A DNA stretch of 7,514 nt, from contig JAEZHX010000265.1 in assembly GCA_023436765.1 (NCBI GenBank), positions 1 to 7,514 on the forward strand. Reading direction: 5' to 3'. The translations under genes and the position numbers were made by a program. A model generated the notes under the pieces. The model saw nothing but the letters and a program-made list of their open reading frames with translations. It was not told the origin of the DNA and did not search any database. Positions 5,385 to 7,514 of the stretch are shown piece after piece (the first letter of the stretch is position 1; each line of letters starts with the position of its first letter). This stretch comes from Bacillota bacterium. Its GTDB lineage: Bacteria; Bacillota; Clostridia; Lachnospirales; Lachnospiraceae.

Positions 5385-5657
5385 ATGAAGAGGACAGTAA
5401 TTACAGTAGTAGGTAAGGATAAGGTAGGAATTATAGCAAGAGTTTGCACCTACCTGGCTGATAACAGTATCAATATCCTGGATATTTCTCAGACCATCGT
5501 TCAGGGCTTCTTTCACATGATGATGATCGTGGATGCAACAGCAGCACCGAAAAATTATGAGGTAATCGCTGAAGAGCTGGAACAGATCGGATCAGAAATA
5601 GGCGTAATTATTAAAGCCCAGCATGAGGATATTTTTGACAAAATGCACAGAATATAG
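5385..5657 (+). CDS. ACT-domain protein, UPF0237 family
   Basis: This 90-aa protein is a single ACT domain. It opens with MKRTVITVVGKDKVGIIARV, where the G-x-D-x-x-G-I turn (G10, D12, G15) is typical of small-ligand-binding ACT domains. ISQTIVQGFFHMMMIVD forms the second half of the fold, and the length matches the UPF0237 family. ACT domains usually dimerise and bind amino acids at the interface to control a partner. The DUF711/UPF0210 gene begins 17 bases downstream, a pairing also known in streptococci, so the two products probably act together; the ligand and the process are not known. The likely ribosome binding site is GAGAAAGG (5365-5372), 12 bases before ATG, a somewhat long spacing. 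An out-of-frame ATG at 5374 stops at a TGA overlapping the start. Confidence 0.92.
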   Translation: MKRTVITVVGKDKVGIIARVCTYLADNSINILDISQTIVQGFFHMMMIVDATAAPKNYEVIAEELEQIGSEIGVIIKAQHEDIFDKMHRI

Positions 5658-5674
5658 ATAGGAGACTCAAATAC

Positions 5675-7039
5675 ATGATTAATATACATGAAGTCATCGA
5701 AACCAATAAGATGATTGAGCAGGAAAACCTGGATGTCAGGACGATTACGCTCGGTATCAGTCTCCTGGATTGCGCCGGTCCTGAGCTGGAGCTGGTCAAT
5801 CAGAGGATTTATGATAAGATTACCACGATAGCGGAGAAGCTGGTCGCTACAGGCAACAAGATACAGAGGGAATACGGAATTCCGATTGTAAATAAGAGAA
5901 TATCAGTAACGCCGATCTCCCTGATCGGAGCGGCGGCATGTAAAACCCCCGAGGATTATGTGACGATCGCTAAGACCCTGGATCGGGCTGCCGAAGCAGT
6001 TGGAGTGAATTTTATCGGAGGGTACTCGGCTTTGGTATCCAAGGCAATGACTGAAAGTGACGAGCTACTGATCCGTTCCATACCTATGGCCTTAAGCTCC
6101 ACCATAAGGGTATGCAGCTCGATCAATGTCGGTTCTACGAAGACCGGAATCGATATGAACGCTGTCAAGCTTCTGGGAGAGATCATACTCGAGACAGCGG
6201 AGCATACGAAGGAGAAGGATTCCATCGGTTGTGCCAAGCTGGTGGTCTTCTGTAATGCACCGGATGATAATCCGTTCATGGCAGGTGCCTTCCACGGAAT
6301 TACAGAGGGCGATGCGGTAATTAATGTCGGAGTCAGCGGACCGGGCGTAGTGAAGAAGGCTCTGGAAAGTGTCCGTGGTGCCGACTTTGAAACCTTATGT
6401 GAAACGATTAAGAAGACAGCGTTTAAGATTACCCGTGTCGGCCAGCTGGTTGCACAGGAGGCTTCGAAACTGTTAGATGTTCCTTTTGGAATCGTTGATT
6501 TATCTCTGGCACCGACACCCGCTGTAGGGGACAGTGTGGCAGAGATCTTTGAGGAGATGGGGCTCGAATATGCAGGAGCTCCAGGAACCACTGCTGCTCT
6601 CGCTCTGTTAAATGATCAAGTGAAGAAGGGCGGAGTTATGGCTTCCTCCTTCGTGGGAGGCTTAAGCGGAGCCTTCATACCGGTCAGCGAAGACCAGGGC
6701 ATGATCAATGCGGTAGAAGCAGGTGCTTTGACGCTGGAGAAGCTGGAAGCCATGACCTGTGTCTGCTCAGTCGGTCTTGATATGGTAGCGATACCCGGAG
6801 ATACGAAGGCAACCACGATTTCAGGCATTATCGCTGACGAGATGGCCATTGGCATGATTAATCAGAAAACTACCGCAGTCAGGATTATTCCGGTTATCGG
6901 AAAGACCGTCGGTGACAACGTGGAATTCGGTGGTCTGTTAGGCCATGCACCGATTATGCCGGTGAACCGATTCTCCTGTGATGCCTTCATCAACCGGGGC
7001 GGCAGGATCCCTGCACCGAATCACAGCTTTAAAAATTAA
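5675..7039 (+). CDS. DUF711 / UPF0210 (PFL-like fold) family protein
   Basis: The 454-aa protein has the full length usual for the DUF711/UPF0210 family (COG2848). Recognisable conserved stretches are DVRTITLGISLLDC (20-33), FIGGYSALV (113-121), NAPDDNPFMAGAFHG (194-208), NVGVSGPGVV (217-226), a proline-rich LAPTPAVGDSVAE (278-290) and the C-terminal CDAFINRGGRIPAP. Family structures resemble the barrel of pyruvate formate-lyase and ribonucleotide reductase, but no glycyl-radical RVxGY motif is present near the C-terminus, so radical chemistry is not supported. Its biochemical role is unknown. AGGAG (5660-5664) lies 10 bases before the ATG. The 17-base gap to the ACT gene argues for co-translation and for the ACT protein as its sensor or regulator. 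There is no signal peptide or membrane span; it should be cytoplasmic. Confidence 0.93.
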   Translation: MINIHEVIETNKMIEQENLDVRTITLGISLLDCAGPELELVNQRIYDKITTIAEKLVATGNKIQREYGIPIVNKRISVTPISLIGAAACKTPEDYVTIAKTLDRAAEAVGVNFIGGYSALVSKAMTESDELLIRSIPMALSSTIRVCSSINVGSTKTGIDMNAVKLLGEIILETAEHTKEKDSIGCAKLVVFCNAPDDNPFMAGAFHGITEGDAVINVGVSGPGVVKKALESVRGADFETLCETIKKTAFKITRVGQLVAQEASKLLDVPFGIVDLSLAPTPAVGDSVAEIFEEMGLEYAGAPGTTAALALLNDQVKKGGVMASSFVGGLSGAFIPVSEDQGMINAVEAGALTLEKLEAMTCVCSVGLDMVAIPGDTKATTISGIIADEMAIGMINQKTTAVRIIPVIGKTVGDNVEFGGLLGHAPIMPVNRFSCDAFINRGGRIPAPNHSFKN

Positions 7040-7131
7040 ATTTAAAGAAATTACATTGAACTGAACCTGATATCCCATCGTCTAAGAGTTACAAGCCCGA
7101 ATTTCTTGGACTATGATTGACATTTAGCTGA

Positions 7132-7154
7132 CCTTCGGCTGTTGAACCGGAAGG
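7132..7154 (+). promoter_or_regulatory. hairpin competing with the shared 17-base loop element
   Basis: CCTTCGG (7132-7138) can pair with CCGGAAGG (7147-7154) with one bulged G (7149), giving seven pairs around the eight-base loop CTGTTGAA. The right arm uses the first six bases of the shared element (7149-7165) and part of its flanking stem, so this hairpin and the element's own stem cannot form together. This is an alternative-fold arrangement of the kind seen in regulatory leaders. No T-run or Shine-Dalgarno is directly involved. Confidence 0.45.
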
Positions 7155-7169
7155 CGTGTTTACCAGGTT
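7145..7169 (+). promoter_or_regulatory. second copy of the stem-loop element, upstream of pepD
   Basis: GGAAGGCGTGTTTACCA (7149-7165) differs at one base from the polA hairpin loop (947-963). It is flanked exactly by AACC (7145-7148) and GGTT (7166-7169), which pair. The stem can be extended past a mismatch (7141-7143 with 7171-7173, one G-T pair). Its stem is unrelated to the 9-bp polA stem, so loop sequence and pairing are kept while stem sequence is not. It lies 51 bases before the pepD ATG. No rho-independent terminator is seen after the preceding gene. Confidence 0.6.
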
Positions 7170-7216
7170 AAGCTCGAATACTGATTATGAATATCATAGG
7201 AAAGGCAAGGGTTACG

Positions 7217-7514
7217 ATGAATAATAACTTGGAACAACTGGACTATAAGGGGATTTTTAAGTATTTCAGCGAGATATCAAAGATACCGAGGGGCTCGGGG
7301 AACGAAGGAGAAATTAGTAATTTTTTGGTGGCATTTGCAAAAGAACATAAGCTAGAGTATACTCAGGATGAGTCCAATAATGTCACAATGATAAAAGAAG
7401 CTACAGCAGGGTATGAGAACGAACCGGCTATTCTGCTTCAGGGACATATGGATATGGTCTGTGAAAAGCTGAAGGATTCAACTCATGATTTTCTGAAGGA
7501 TGGTATTAAACTGG
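7217..7514 (+). CDS. pepD: PepD-type M20 dipeptidase (Xaa-His dipeptidase), N-terminal part
   Basis: Only the first 99 codons are present; the right edge cuts the gene, and the whole family is about 480-500 aa. The start MNNNLEQLDYKGIFKYFSEI followed by SKIPRGSGNEGEI matches cytosolic non-specific dipeptidases. QGHMDMVCEK (residues 75-84) holds the first zinc-ligand histidine (H77) and the catalytic-site aspartate (D79) of the M20 family. The enzyme is expected to hydrolyse dipeptides, including aminoacyl-histidine forms, in the cytoplasm. AAGG (7207-7210) lies six bases before the ATG. The 177-base gap after the DUF711 gene and the structured leader suggest that it starts a separate unit. 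It is A-rich compared with the upstream genes at its 5' end, which is common at gene starts. Confidence 0.93.
   Translation, partial: MNNNLEQLDYKGIFKYFSEISKIPRGSGNEGEISNFLVAFAKEHKLEYTQDESNNVTMIKEATAGYENEPAILLQGHMDMVCEKLKDSTHDFLKDGIKL

Noticed and set aside
5956..6591. 211-codon open frame on the minus strand.
   Set aside because: It is antisense to the well-conserved DUF711 gene, its product is serine/proline-rich and it has no recognisable domain; it is a shadow frame.
7045..7107. Inverted repeat AAGAAATT/AATTTCTT after the DUF711 gene as a terminator.
   Set aside because: The arms are AT-rich, 47 bases apart and not followed by a T-run; probably chance.
7117..7145. Promoter for pepD from the perfect TTGACA at 7117-7122.
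   Set aside because: At spacers of 16-18 bases the -10 position reads TGTTGA or similar, with too few matches to call.

Overview
The window looks like a chromosomal housekeeping segment from a low-to-mid GC Firmicute of the class Clostridia, most plausibly Lachnospiraceae. The support is a Pol I with a degenerate proofreading domain, the polA-coaE neighbourhood, an ACT/DUF711 gene pair, strong AGGAGG-type ribosome binding sites and sigma-A-like promoters. The family assignment is an inference from protein character; no species can be named from the sequence alone.

Layout. A class II tRNA-Leu(CAA) gene leaves the left edge on the minus strand, with its own good promoter. All other genes are on the plus strand. 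First come a possible 30-codon small ORF and, overlapping it by ATGA, a membrane-anchored zinc-finger (anti-sigma-like) protein. A 210-base gene-free stretch follows, packed with hairpins and direct repeats, and leads into polA (DNA polymerase I). Then come coaE (dephospho-CoA kinase), a WalJ/YycJ-type metallo-beta-lactamase-fold hydrolase, a 90-aa ACT-domain protein (UPF0237), a 454-aa DUF711/UPF0210 protein, a 177-base gap with RNA-like structure, and the first 99 codons of a PepD-type (M20) dipeptidase cut by the right edge.

The proteins themselves are ordinary. The unusual material lies in the leaders. (1) polA has a near-perfect Shine-Dalgarno (926-935) 44 bases from its ATG, and the gap is filled by a perfect 9-bp stem-loop (937-972). 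Folding it would leave 8 bases between Shine-Dalgarno and start. (2) The loop of that hairpin is a 17-mer, GGAAGGCGGGTTTACCA, that recurs with one change (GGAAGGCGTGTTTACCA) upstream of pepD, where unrelated flanking bases also pair. A constant loop with different stems suggests an undescribed RNA element, protein-binding hairpin or miniature mobile hairpin. (3) The stretch 777-909 carries an 18-base direct repeat that is itself a hairpin, a perfect 9-bp hairpin and other pairings, and looks like a composite interspersed repeat.

Functionally, polA and coaE belong to DNA repair/replication and CoA synthesis, the WalJ-like protein to nucleic-acid or cell-wall-linked stress functions, and ACT plus DUF711 form a two-gene unit of unknown role. 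Candidate internal promoters before coaE and before walJ suggest overlapping transcription units rather than one strict operon. No phage, IS, CRISPR or defence system is visible.
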